Of a stretch of 51,587 nucleotides of DNA, positions 6,432 to 15,290 are shown in pieces. The stretch covers positions 1-51,587 of the forward strand of contig CAKTEM010000018.1 of assembly GCA_934548045.1 (NCBI GenBank), given 5' to 3'. The stretch comes from an uncultured Faecalibacterium sp. Its GTDB lineage: Bacteria > Bacillota > Clostridia > Oscillospirales > Ruminococcaceae. Made by a program: the position numbers and the translations under genes. Numbering within the stretch: the first letter of the stretch is position 1; every line of letters begins with the position of its first letter. Under the pieces are notes generated by a model. The model did not search any database. It saw nothing but the letters and a program-made list of their open reading frames with translations, and had not been told where the DNA came from.

Positions 6432-9020
6432 TTACTCTTCGCTGGTTTCCACAGTCTCCGCCTCGGGCTTTTCCTCTGCGGACGCCTCGTCAGCAGCTTC
6501 CATTGCGGCCAGCTGCTCTGCGGTCGGCTCCTCGTCCCCCTCCTCGGCCTCGATCTTCTCGGTCTGTGCCTCGTCGTCGTGGTCGGTACGGGCAAGGACC
6601 ATGACCTTGTCGTTCTCGCCCAGACGCATGACACGGACACCGGAACCATAACGGCTCTGGAGTGGGATCTCGTTGGCGTGGAGACGGATGATGATGCCTT
6701 CCTGACTGCTCAGCAGGATATCATCCACATCGTCGACGATCTTGACCGCCGCGACCTTATCCTTGTTGGCGTCATAGTTGCGGATGCCCTTGCCGCCGCG
6801 CGCGGTGATGCGGTAGGTATCGATGTCGGAACGGCGGCCCTTGCCGTTTTCGGTGACCGTCAGCACCGTACCGCCCTCGCGGCAGATGCAGACGCCGACG
6901 ACCTCGTCGCCCTCGGCCAGCTTGATGGCGCGGACGCCATGGCCGCTGCGGCCCATCGGACGGGCATCCTCTTCGTTGAAGCGGATCGCCTGACCGTTGC
7001 GCGTTGCAACGATGAGCATATCGTGGCCGGTCGTCAGACGGGTCCATGCCAGAGCGTCACCCTCATTCAGAGCAATACCGATCAGACCGGTCTTGCGGAT
7101 GTTGGCATACTGTTCCAGCGGCGTACGCTTGATGAGTCCCTGCTTGGTGACCATCGTGACGTAACCGCCCTCGCTGGCTGCATCCTTGCTCTGGCAGATC
7201 ATGTTGGTGACCTTTTCACCCTCGGCCAGCTGAAGCAGGTTGACAATATTGCTGCCCTTGCTGGTGCGGCTGCCCTCGGCAATGGTGTAGCCCTTGATAC
7301 GGAACAGACGGCCCCGGTCGGTGACGAACAGGACATAATCGTGGGTGGAACCGACGAACATCTCCTGCACGATGTCTTCTTCCTTCCGGGTCATACCGGC
7401 GATGCCGCGGCCGCCGCGACGCTGTGCCTGATAGGTGGCCTTGAGCTGACGCTTGATGTAGCCAGCCTCAGTCAGGGTATAGACGCACTGCTCCTCGGAG
7501 ATGAGGTCTTCGATGTCGACTTCGCCGTTGACGGACTCGATCTCGGTGCGGCGTTCATCACCAAACCGCTTCTTCATATCCAGCAGCTCGTTCTTGACGA
7601 TTTCGAGGACACGGGCATCGTTTGCGAGGATGTCTTCCCAATCCTCGATCTTTGCCTGCAGGCCGCTCAGCTCTTCCTCGATTTTGAGGATTTCCAGACC
7701 GGCCAGACGGCCCAGCTGCAGCTTCACGATAGCGTCTGCCTGCGGATCATCAAAGCCGAACTGCTCCATGATGGCGGCTTTTGCCTCGGCCATACCGCCC
7801 TTGCAGGAGCGGATGGTCGCGATCAGCTCATCCACGATGTCGGTGGCCTTTTTCAGACCCTCGAGGATGTGGGCGCGCTCCTTGGCCTTTTTCAGGTCAT
7901 ACTGAGTGCGGCGGCGGACGACCTCATCCTGGAACTCGACGTACTTCTGGATCATCTGCTTCAGGGTCATGACCTTCGGAACCTTGTGGTCAATGGCCAG
8001 CATGATGACGCCGACGGTATCCTGCAGCTGGGTGTACTGGTACAGCTGGTTCAGGATGACCTGCGCGTTGGCATCCTTGCGGATGTCGACGACGATGCGC
8101 ATGCCCTTGCGGTTGGTCTCATCGTTCAGGCCGGTGATGCCCTCGATGCGCTTATCCTTGACAAGCTCTGCCATGTTTTCGATCAGGCGAGCCTTGTTCA
8201 CCATATAGGGGATCTCGGTGATGATGATCTGAGTGCGGCCGTTCTTGGTCTCCTCGATGGTCGCACGGCCGCGCAGGGTAATTTTGCCGCGGCCGGTTGC
8301 GTAGGCGGCGCGGATGCCGCTGCGGCCCATGATGATACCGGCCGTCGGGAAGTCCGGGCCTTTAATATATTCCATCAGACCGGCAAGGTCGATGTCAGGA
8401 TTGTCGATATAAGCCACACAGCCGTCAATGACTTCGCTGAGGTTGTGGGGCGGAATGTTGGTCGCCATACCGACCGCGATGCCCTGACTGCCGTTAACCA
8501 GCAGGTTGGGGAAGCGGCTGGGCAGAACGCTCGGTTCCTTCTTGGTTTCGTCGAAGTTCGGATCCCAGTCGATGGTATCCTTGTCGATGTCGGTCAGCAT
8601 TTCGACCGCCATACGGCTCATACGGGCCTCGGTGTAACGGTAAGCAGCCGGAGGGTCACCATCGACCGAACCGAAGTTACCCTGACCATCCACCAGCGGA
8701 TAGCGCAGAGAGAAATCCTGTGCCAGACGGACCATTGCATCGTAAACCGATGCGTCGCCGTGAGGGTGGTAAGAACCCAGCACAGCACCGACGGTATCGG
8801 CAGATTTGCGGTATGCGTGGCTGGGGTCGTTGCCGCGCTCGTGCATGGTATAAAGAATACGGCGGTGGACGGGTTTCAGACCATCACGCACATCCGGAAG
8901 GGCGCGGGCCACGATGACCGACATGGAGTAATCCAGAAACGCCGTCTCGATCTCCTTCTTGACGTCGCGGATGATCATCTTGGTACCGCTGCCCGGTATC
9001 ATCACATAATCTTCTTCCAT
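6432..9020 (-). CDS. gyrA: DNA gyrase subunit A
   Basis: 862 residues. Breakage-reunion subunit of DNA gyrase (A2B2), which introduces negative supercoils. Start ATG 9018-9020 (MEEDYVMIPGSGTK) behind GGAGG; an in-frame TTG four codons upstream overlaps that ribosome site and is unlikely. The catalytic tyrosine is Y129 in AAYRYTEARMS. The C-terminal half carries the beta-pinwheel with the GyrA box QRRGGRGIAG, and the protein ends in a ~45-residue acidic tail rich in Glu/Ala. In the quinolone-determining region the sequence is HPHGDASVYDAMV: alanine (A90) stands where E. coli has Ser83. It lies 17 bases downstream of gyrB. Confidence 0.97.
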   Translation of the reverse strand: MEEDYVMIPGSGTKMIIRDVKKEIETAFLDYSMSVIVARALPDVRDGLKPVHRRILYTMHERGNDPSHAYRKSADTVGAVLGSYHPHGDASVYDAMVRLAQDFSLRYPLVDGQGNFGSVDGDPPAAYRYTEARMSRMAVEMLTDIDKDTIDWDPNFDETKKEPSVLPSRFPNLLVNGSQGIAVGMATNIPPHNLSEVIDGCVAYIDNPDIDLAGLMEYIKGPDFPTAGIIMGRSGIRAAYATGRGKITLRGRATIEETKNGRTQIIITEIPYMVNKARLIENMAELVKDKRIEGITGLNDETNRKGMRIVVDIRKDANAQVILNQLYQYTQLQDTVGVIMLAIDHKVPKVMTLKQMIQKYVEFQDEVVRRRTQYDLKKAKERAHILEGLKKATDIVDELIATIRSCKGGMAEAKAAIMEQFGFDDPQADAIVKLQLGRLAGLEILKIEEELSGLQAKIEDWEDILANDARVLEIVKNELLDMKKRFGDERRTEIESVNGEVDIEDLISEEQCVYTLTEAGYIKRQLKATYQAQRRGGRGIAGMTRKEEDIVQEMFVGSTHDYVLFVTDRGRLFRIKGYTIAEGSRTSKGSNIVNLLQLAEGEKVTNMICQSKDAASEGGYVTMVTKQGLIKRTPLEQYANIRKTGLIGIALNEGDALAWTRLTTGHDMLIVATRNGQAIRFNEEDARPMGRSGHGVRAIKLAEGDEVVGVCICREGGTVLTVTENGKGRRSDIDTYRITARGGKGIRNYDANKDKVAAVKIVDDVDDILLSSQEGIIIRLHANEIPLQSRYGSGVRVMRLGENDKVMVLARTDHDDEAQTEKIEAEEGDEEPTAEQLAAMEAADEASAEEKPEAETVETSEE

Positions 9021-9037
9021 TTGTTCCTCCAATTAGA

Positions 9038-11032
9038 TTAGACGTCCAGTTTTGCGTACTGGGCGTTCGTCTCGATGAAGCGGCGGCGAGGCTCGACCTG
9101 ATCGCCCATCAGGATAGTAAAGGCTTCGTCGGCCTTCTCCGCGTCCTCGATGGTGATCCGGACGATCACACGGTTTTCGGGGTTCATGGTGGTCTCCCAG
9201 AGCTGTTCCGGGTTCATCTCACCAAGGCCCTTATAGCGGTTGACCTTTGCGCCCGGCATCTCCTGCGAGAGGATCGCCATTTCCGCGTCATTGTAGGCGT
9301 ATTTGACCGTATTGCCCTTCTGCACCTTGAACAGCGGCGGCTGAGCAACATAGACGTGACCCTGCTCGATGAGCGGCCGCATATAGCGGAAGAAGAAGGT
9401 CAGCATCAGGGTGCAGATATGCGAACCGTCGACATCGGCATCGGCCATGATGAACACTTTGTCATAGCGCAGTTTCGAGATATCGAATTCCTCGCCGATG
9501 CCGCAGCCCAGAGCCAGAACGACCGGCATCAGTTTATCGTTGCCATAGATGCGGTCTGCACGGGCTTTTTCGACGTTCAGCATCTTGCCCCACAGAGGCA
9601 GGATGGCCTGAATTGCGGAGTCACGGCCCATCTTGGCCGAGCCGCCTGCAGAATCACCCTCGACGATGAAAATTTCAGTACGAGAGGGGTCTTTTTCACG
9701 GCAGTCTGCCAGTTTTCCGGGCATCCGGCTGGTCTCCAGCGCGCTCTTGCGGCGCACCAGCTCACGGGCCTTCTTTGCGGCAGCACGGGCGCGAGCGGCC
9801 TGCGTTGCCTTTTCAAAGATGGCCTTTGCGACGCCGGGGTTCTCCTCGAAGAACTCCATCAGCTTGGTGTAGACCATGTTGGAGACGAGGGTGCGGATCT
9901 CGGTGTTGCCGAGTTTTGCCTTGGTCTGGCCCTCGAATTCAGCCTCCTGCAGCTTGACCGAGATGACACAAATCAAACCTTCGCGGACATCCGCGCCGGA
10001 CAGATTCTCATCCTTATCCTTGAGCAGGCCGTGACTGCGGCCGTAGTCGTTGAACACACGGGTCAGGCTGCTGCGGAAGCCCTCTTCGTGGGTACCGCCA
10101 TCCGGCGTATTGACATTGTTTGCAAAGCTCAGGACCAGCTCGTTATAGCTGGAATTGTACTGCATCGCGATCTCTGCCATGCCGCGGTCAGTCTGACCCT
10201 TGAGGTAGATGACATTGGGGTGCAGAACTTCGAGGTTGCGCTTTTCGTTCAGGTAGGTGACAAAGCTCTTGATGCCGCCCTCGTAGCACATGACCTCGGT
10301 GCGGTAGCAAGGCTCGCCCTCCTGACCATCCTCGAGAACTGGGGTATACAGCTCGCGCTCGTCGGTCAGGGTGATCTTGACACCTGCGTTCAGGAAGCTT
10401 TCCTCACGCAGACGCTTTTCCAGCGTCTCGAAGTTGTAAACCGTCGTATCCTTGAACATTTCCGGGTCCGGTTTGAAGGTGACACGGGTACCGGTCACGC
10501 TCGGGTCGACAGTGCCGACGCACTTCAAGTCGCCATCCGGGTCGCCGCGGCGGAAAGTCTGCTCATACTCATGTCCATCGCGGCGGACGTTGACGGTCAG
10601 CCACTCAGAGCAGGCGTTGACGACAGACGCGCCGACGCCGTGCAGACCGCCGGCAACTTTATAGCCGGAGTTCTCGCCGCCGAATTTGCCGCCTGCGTGC
10701 AGGATGGTGTAGACAACGGTGACAGCCGGTAGGCCGGTATCTGCCTGAATATCCACAGGGATGCCACGGCCGTTATCGGTGACCTGAATGATATTGTCCT
10801 TCAAAATCTTGACTTCGATGTGGTCGCAGTAGCCAGCCAGTGCCTCGTCGATTGCGTTGTCCACGATCTCGTAGACCAGATGATGCAGGCCGCGCTCACC
10901 GGTGGAACCGATATACATGCCCGGGCGTTTCCGGACGGCTTCCAGACCCTTCAGGACCTGGATCTCACTCGCGTTATACTCGTGGTCGGTCACGGTTTCG
11001 GCGTTTGTGCTGGTAATAATTTCCTCTGCCAT
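9038..11032 (-). CDS. gyrB: DNA gyrase subunit B
   Basis: 664 residues. ATPase subunit of gyrase. GHKL ATP-binding features are present: EIVDNAIDEALAGYCD (catalytic Glu), TDNGRGIPVD, and GLHGVGASVVNA. The TOPRIM domain shows EGDSAGGSAKMGRD and DADVDGSHI, and the C-terminus carries RYKGLGEMNPEQLWETTMNPENR. Start ATG 11030-11032, preceded by AAGGGAG. The gyrB-gyrA order in the dnaA-distal part of the origin operon matches other Firmicutes. Confidence 0.97.
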   Translation of the reverse strand: MAEEIITSTNAETVTDHEYNASEIQVLKGLEAVRKRPGMYIGSTGERGLHHLVYEIVDNAIDEALAGYCDHIEVKILKDNIIQVTDNGRGIPVDIQADTGLPAVTVVYTILHAGGKFGGENSGYKVAGGLHGVGASVVNACSEWLTVNVRRDGHEYEQTFRRGDPDGDLKCVGTVDPSVTGTRVTFKPDPEMFKDTTVYNFETLEKRLREESFLNAGVKITLTDERELYTPVLEDGQEGEPCYRTEVMCYEGGIKSFVTYLNEKRNLEVLHPNVIYLKGQTDRGMAEIAMQYNSSYNELVLSFANNVNTPDGGTHEEGFRSSLTRVFNDYGRSHGLLKDKDENLSGADVREGLICVISVKLQEAEFEGQTKAKLGNTEIRTLVSNMVYTKLMEFFEENPGVAKAIFEKATQAARARAAAKKARELVRRKSALETSRMPGKLADCREKDPSRTEIFIVEGDSAGGSAKMGRDSAIQAILPLWGKMLNVEKARADRIYGNDKLMPVVLALGCGIGEEFDISKLRYDKVFIMADADVDGSHICTLMLTFFFRYMRPLIEQGHVYVAQPPLFKVQKGNTVKYAYNDAEMAILSQEMPGAKVNRYKGLGEMNPEQLWETTMNPENRVIVRITIEDAEKADEAFTILMGDQVEPRRRFIETNAQYAKLDV

Positions 11033-11101
11033 TTCCTTTCTCCCTTATATCAAATTTCTGTAAAAATCTATTTCAAAGCGATAAAAACCGCCATTTGGCA
11101 A

Positions 11102-11356
11102 TCACTCGAATTTCTGCTCTGCACGGCGTTTGAGTGCGGCAGGCGACAGCTCAGACAGATACACGGTATCCACCGGTGCATCCGCCAGAACATAGCTCTG
11201 CGGCAGTTCATCCGAAAGGCTGACGACCGCGCCGTTCTTCTGGGCATAGTTCAGAAATTCCCGGCCTCGCGGTGAGACCGTCGTTGTTTCCAGATTGAAG
11301 ATGCCAATCACATCCCGGTCATTCAGGACGTAATCCCGGCCCAGATGGATATACAT
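11102..11356 (-). CDS. remB: RemB-like small DNA-binding regulator (DUF370/YaaB)
   Basis: 84 residues, beginning MYIHLGRDYVLNDRDVIGIFNLETTT, the hallmark of the YaaB/RemB group. In Bacillus subtilis remB lies between recF and gyrB and its product contributes to matrix-gene control, probably as an oligomeric DNA-binding protein. The position here (recF side, just before gyrB, ~70 bases apart) is conserved apart from one extra gene between it and recF. Its role in this non-biofilm-model organism is inferred. Confidence 0.85.
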   Translation of the reverse strand: MYIHLGRDYVLNDRDVIGIFNLETTTVSPRGREFLNYAQKNGAVVSLSDELPQSYVLADAPVDTVYLSELSPAALKRRAEQKFE

Positions 11357-11404
11357 ACTGTATTATTCCTCTTTGACCTTGTTGTGAATTTATAAAATCA
11401 CCTA

Positions 11405-12379
11405 TTACACTCCAACCAATGTCAAGCAATAGTACTCGTCTGTGGTTTCCGAGTCATCCAAAATCTTGATCATTTCATTCGCACCAACTGTGTATTTCTT
11501 TCCAAAATACGCATAACCCCAGCCAGTTTTTTCACTTATTCCAGTAACAAACTGCTGTACTTCGGTACCAGCCGGAACGTAACAAACCATCTCATGACTT
11601 GAACATTGTGCAGACTTCATCGGCTGTGAGAGAATAAACAATTGCGTCCATTCCCACTCGTTATTTTCAGCAAGCTGAATTCCGGTTCCGCCATAGCGTA
11701 CAGTCGTGTTATCTCGCTCGCTATAATAAGACTGGTTCAAATCATTGAGAGCTTTTTGTCTTTGTATTTCTCGATTTTGCGCAGCTTGACGTTCATTAGC
11801 CTTCTGTTCCTGATTTGCTTTATAGGCTCCATCCATTGTCAACAGCTGCTGTTCTCGGACAACTGCCGGCATCTGACTGTAAATCGACTCCATCTGCTGA
11901 AAAAGTTCTTTATTTCTTTTCAACGTATCTTCGCCGTAGCTTACTTGTCCTTCTGGAGTCGTGAGTGTAATATCGTTGAAATATTTCAGCCACAGACCAT
12001 ACTGCATATTGGTATTCGCATAATTCGCAGATTCTTCTATGATATCCACTATATCGCTATGCCATTGTTTTGCCGAAGAATTGGATTGCATCATCAAAAT
12101 TGCATTTCTGTAATCTTGAAACGCAGATTCAAATTTATTCTGTTCTGCACGTGCCTTTGCCCGGTCTTTATATGCTGAAATATTATTGGGGTCTTGTTGC
12201 AAAATTTTGCTAGACTCACTTTCTGCTCCCACATAATCAGAAGCTTCCAATAGGATTTCTGCATTGACCTGCTGGGCTTGTAACGAATTCATTGCCACTG
12301 CCGTTAATGGCTGCGTCGCCATACCAACACACAGAGTCAGCATCGCCGCAATAATCCGCATTTTTTTATTTCTTCTCAT
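11405..12379 (-). CDS. Secreted protein with TPR-like repeat, unknown function
   Basis: 324 residues. Start ATG 12377-12379 (MRRNKKMRIIAAML) behind GGGAGG. A signal peptide is clear: basic start, hydrophobic core, cleavage near TAVAMNS. Residues ~40-100 (LLEASDYVGAESESSKILQQDPNN...FESAFQDYRNAIL) read as two TPR-like helical hairpins. A Gln/Asn/Arg-rich coiled region (EQKANERQAAQNREIQRQK) follows, and the C-terminal ~100 residues (MVCYVPAGTEVQQFVTG...WGYAYFGKKY) look like a bacterial SH3-type beta domain. Codon use is clearly more AT-rich than its neighbours. It sits between recF and remB, where most relatives have nothing, so it looks like an inserted gene. I do not recognise a named family. 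Confidence 0.8.
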   Translation of the reverse strand: MRRNKKMRIIAAMLTLCVGMATQPLTAVAMNSLQAQQVNAEILLEASDYVGAESESSKILQQDPNNISAYKDRAKARAEQNKFESAFQDYRNAILMMQSNSSAKQWHSDIVDIIEESANYANTNMQYGLWLKYFNDITLTTPEGQVSYGEDTLKRNKELFQQMESIYSQMPAVVREQQLLTMDGAYKANQEQKANERQAAQNREIQRQKALNDLNQSYYSERDNTTVRYGGTGIQLAENNEWEWTQLFILSQPMKSAQCSSHEMVCYVPAGTEVQQFVTGISEKTGWGYAYFGKKYTVGANEMIKILDDSETTDEYYCLTLVGV

Positions 12380-12431
12380 ACTTACCTCCCTCCTATCCCC
12401 AAAAACGACTTTTTTCAATACAAAATTGCTT

Positions 12432-13553
12432 TTAAGCTTTACTCAGAACGCCGCCATTCATCCGGTAGACCTCGCCATCCGTTTTCAGGAAGGCGGTATC
12501 GTCGCAGCTAGTGACGAATGTCTGCTTTTCGCGCATCCGAGTCAGCAGATACTGCTTACGACTGTCGTCCAGCTCGCTGAGGACATCGTCCAGCAACAGC
12601 ACCGGATGCTCGCCGGTAATGGCTGCAGCAGCGGCAGCTTCGGCCATTTTCAGGCTCAGAACGACGCTTCGCTGCTGGCCCTGACTGGCGAAAACTTTGG
12701 CTGGCTGACCGTCCAGCAAAAGTTCCAAGTCTTCCCGATGTGGGCCGCAGAGACTCTGTCCGGCGCGGAGTTCATCGTTCTGCCGGGCTTTCAGCAGTGC
12801 CGCCAGACCACCTGGCTCAAACTGTGCCGCATAGCGCAGGGTCAGACGCTCCGCCCCGTGGGAGAGCTCTTCATAGTTGGCGCAGGCGATGGGCGCAAGC
12901 TGTTCCAGATAGGCATGCCGCCGCTGTTGGATGGCCTCGCCCTGCAGGGCAAGCTCTGCGTTCAGCACTTCCAGCATCGCCGCTTTTTCAGCGTAAGGTC
13001 GCTCTCTTCCAATAGCAGAACGCCGTATCAGCGCGTTTTTCTGCTGTAATGTCCGGACATAGCGGCGGTAGGTCGTCAGGTAACCCGGATAGAGCTGACA
13101 GAGAGCGGCGTCCAGAAATTTCCGTCTGCCCTCGGGCGCGCCTTTGACGAGACTCAGGTGTCCGGGGTCGAAAACGACTGCCGGGAAACTGCCTGCCAGA
13201 GAAGCCGCCCGTTTGGGTGCGGCTCCATTGACTGATGCCATCCGGCCTGGCCGGGTCGAATCCGGTGCACCGATGGTGATCCGGACGCGCGTCGGATCAT
13301 CCGGGTCCATGGCCTCCTGCTGTGCGCGGAGGGTCGATGCCTGCAATACGGCAAAAGGTTCGTCCCGACGGATGAGTTCGGCATCTTTTCCACCCCGGAA
13401 GCTCTTTCCGCCGGTCAGGAGCCAGATAGCCTCTAAGAGGTTCGTCTTACCCTGTCCGTTGTTGCCGCAGATGACGGTCAATTCCCGGCCGGGCGTCAGG
13501 CTGGCAGAGATGATGTTTCGATAATTTTGGACTTCTAACGAGAGCAGACGCAT
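12432..13553 (-). CDS. recF: DNA replication and repair protein RecF
   Basis: 373 residues. SMC-like ATPase that helps load RecA at gaps with RecO and RecR. Walker A GNNGQGKTNLLEAI is at ~30-43, signature-like SQGQQRSVVLSLKMAEA near residue 285, and Walker B HPVLLLDDVLSELD near 310. The start MRLLSLEVQNYRNI is typical. Its ATG directly follows the TAA of the upstream S4 gene (TAAATG), indicating coupling within the dnaN-S4-recF operon. Confidence 0.95.
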   Translation of the reverse strand: MRLLSLEVQNYRNIISASLTPGRELTVICGNNGQGKTNLLEAIWLLTGGKSFRGGKDAELIRRDEPFAVLQASTLRAQQEAMDPDDPTRVRITIGAPDSTRPGRMASVNGAAPKRAASLAGSFPAVVFDPGHLSLVKGAPEGRRKFLDAALCQLYPGYLTTYRRYVRTLQQKNALIRRSAIGRERPYAEKAAMLEVLNAELALQGEAIQQRRHAYLEQLAPIACANYEELSHGAERLTLRYAAQFEPGGLAALLKARQNDELRAGQSLCGPHREDLELLLDGQPAKVFASQGQQRSVVLSLKMAEAAAAAAITGEHPVLLLDDVLSELDDSRKQYLLTRMREKQTFVTSCDDTAFLKTDGEVYRMNGGVLSKA

Positions 13554-13769
13554 TTAATTGCCCTGTCCGATGGTAACGGTCTGGCCGTCCAGCTCGATGA
13601 CATCACCGGCACGGCATTTTTTGCCGCGCATAGTGCAGACTTCGCCATTGACTTTGACTGCGCCACCCTGCACCAGCTCCTTGGCCTCGCCGCCAGTCTC
13701 GCACAGACCTGCGTATTTCAGCAGGGCATCCAGCTTGATAAATTCCGTATGGATGAGAATTTTTTGCAT
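13554..13769 (-). CDS. yaaA: S4-domain RNA-binding protein, YaaA type
   Basis: 71 residues. One S4 domain covers nearly the whole protein (FIKLDALLKYAGLCETGGEAKELVQGGAVKVNGEVCTMRGKKCRAGDVIEL). The chosen start is ATG 13767-13769 (MQKILIHTEF) with GAGGCG upstream; longer readings run back into dnaN. Its place between dnaN and recF is conserved in Firmicutes, where the protein has been linked to ribosome assembly. It abuts recF with no spacing. Confidence 0.9.
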   Translation of the reverse strand: MQKILIHTEFIKLDALLKYAGLCETGGEAKELVQGGAVKVNGEVCTMRGKKCRAGDVIELDGQTVTIGQGN

Positions 13770-13782
13770 CGTTTTACGCCTC

Positions 13783-14889
13783 TCAATCGTTTTTGAATCG
13801 GACCGGCAGGACCAGATACAGGAAATCGTTTCCATCTGCCGGCAGGACCTTGACCGGGCTCAACGGGCCGCTGATCTCCAGCCGCACCTGCTCAGTACGG
13901 GCGTTGCGGAGAGCATCCAGCAGGTAGCGGTTGTTGAAACCGATTTCAACTTCGTCACCCTCGCACTGTGCATTGAACTCGTCGACGACACGGCCCAGAT
14001 TGGTCTGGCAGCGGACGACAACTTTACCGGCAGTAAAGGAGATGCGGAGGGGATTTTTTAAACGTTCTGTAATAATCAGCGAAGCGCGCTCAATGGTCTC
14101 GATGAACTCTTTTGTATCCAGAGTGACCCGGGTGCGGCTTCCGGTCGGGATAACGTTGTGATAGTTGAGGAATTCGCCCTCGATCAGGCGGCTCATGATG
14201 GTGTAACCAGCGGTCATAAACACAGCATAGCGGCGGTTTGCGCAGATGTGAACTTCCTCTTCGTCGTCGTTTGCCAGCAGATGGCTGACCTCGTTCATGG
14301 TCTTGCTGGGAACGATGATGCGGATATCTTTGACTGCGCTGACCGGGCGTTCAACGATGGCCAGACGGTAGCCGTCCAGAGCAACGACGGTTAGCTTATT
14401 CGGCTCGATCTCAAATAATTCACCGGTGTGCGCAGGTTTTTTCTCGTCCTGACTGACGGCATACAGGGTGCGCTCGATCATATCGCGGAGGACGCCAGTC
14501 TTGATAGTCAGGGTCTCTTCCGCGCCGGTATTGGGCAGTTCGGGGAAATCGGTCGCAGCCATGGATTGGATCTCAAACTGGGCGACGCCACTCTGAATGG
14601 TCGTTTTTCCGTTTTCTGCTGATTGGATGGTGATTTGGCCTGCCGGCATCCGGCTGATCATACTGCTGAGCAGTTTTGCGTTCAGCACGATTTCACCGGG
14701 TTCTTTGACATTGGCTTCGATAGTGGTAACGATGCCCATTTCGAGGTCGTAGCCGGTGAGAGTCAGTTGAAAACCTTCGGCTTTCAGGAGGATGCCTTCG
14801 AGGACGGGGATAGTGGAGCGTGCTGTAACTGCTTTGGAAACGCCGTCAATAGCAGCACTCAGAAGGGTTTTATCGCAGATAATGTTCAA
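13783..14889 (-). CDS. dnaN: DNA polymerase III beta subunit (sliding clamp), TTG start
   Basis: 368 residues. Ring-shaped processivity clamp for the replicase. It matches the family from the first residues (MNIICDKTLLSAAIDGVSKAVTARSTIPVLEGILL) to the C-terminal LPADGNDFLYLVLPVRF. I place the start at TTG 14887-14889: AAGGAG (14899-14904) is nine bases upstream, and the resulting N-terminus aligns with other clamps. The in-frame ATG at 14923-14925 would add 12 residues (MKNNFLEKERAN) that translate the ribosome site itself. It lies downstream of the origin and upstream of the S4 gene by 13 bases. Confidence 0.95.
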   Translation of the reverse strand: MNIICDKTLLSAAIDGVSKAVTARSTIPVLEGILLKAEGFQLTLTGYDLEMGIVTTIEANVKEPGEIVLNAKLLSSMISRMPAGQITIQSAENGKTTIQSGVAQFEIQSMAATDFPELPNTGAEETLTIKTGVLRDMIERTLYAVSQDEKKPAHTGELFEIEPNKLTVVALDGYRLAIVERPVSAVKDIRIIVPSKTMNEVSHLLANDDEEEVHICANRRYAVFMTAGYTIMSRLIEGEFLNYHNVIPTGSRTRVTLDTKEFIETIERASLIITERLKNPLRISFTAGKVVVRCQTNLGRVVDEFNAQCEGDEVEIGFNNRYLLDALRNARTEQVRLEISGPLSPVKVLPADGNDFLYLVLPVRFKND

Positions 14890-14925
14890 ATTTGCTCTCT
14901 CCTTCTCAAGAAAATTGTTTTTCAC

Positions 14926-15290
14926 ATTGGGAGTTGGTTGTCTCCCTTGGATTTGGATGACAAATCCTGTTTTCTATATTGAACTTGTTGTAGTATTCGT
15001 AGTAGGGAGTGGGGAAGATGTTGAAAAGTCGGAAAAACTCTGGAATGATGAGGAAGTTTCGTTTTCCACGGGGTTGTGAATGTGCGGTGAAAGAAATGTT
15101 GAATGGAGTCTTGTCCGGGATCTTTCCACGGACAATGTGGATTTCGGAAGTTGAATGTTGAAAACTCGGTGGAAAGAGTGGAAAGATTCGGCTCTCTACC
15201 ACAATATCTTGTTCCATTTTGCACGTTTTGTTCCGATTTCTCCCCATATTTTGGGTTTATCCCTCTATAAAAGTCTGACTTTTTGCGGAA
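14926..15290. other. oriC: oriC, dnaA-dnaN intergenic part: DnaA boxes, unwinding element
   Basis: 365 bases without a credible gene. Candidate DnaA boxes (TTTTCCAC / TTTTCAACA type) are at 15019-15027 (-), 15062-15070 (+), 15122-15130 (+), 15136-15144 (-), 15156-15164 (-), 15168-15176 (-) and 15177-15185 (-). Toward dnaN lies an AT-rich stretch (about 14960-14990). It is followed by a TTG-TAG-TAT-TCG-TAG-TAG array (14988-15005) and a G-rich spacer GGAGTGGGG (15006-15014) before the first box. This order (AT-rich, trio array, GC-rich, box) is that of the Bacillus unwinding module. Position and boxes make the call strong; exact box usage is inferred. Confidence 0.85.

Noticed and set aside
6399..9041. 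880-codon plus-strand frame opposite gyrA
   Set aside because: Antisense shadow of gyrA; no ribosome site, and low-complexity Asp/Leu/Ala composition.
15207..15233. Additional parS in the origin (TGTTCC half-sites)
   Set aside because: Two direct TGTTCC half-sites without inverted partners; does not form the 16-bp palindrome.
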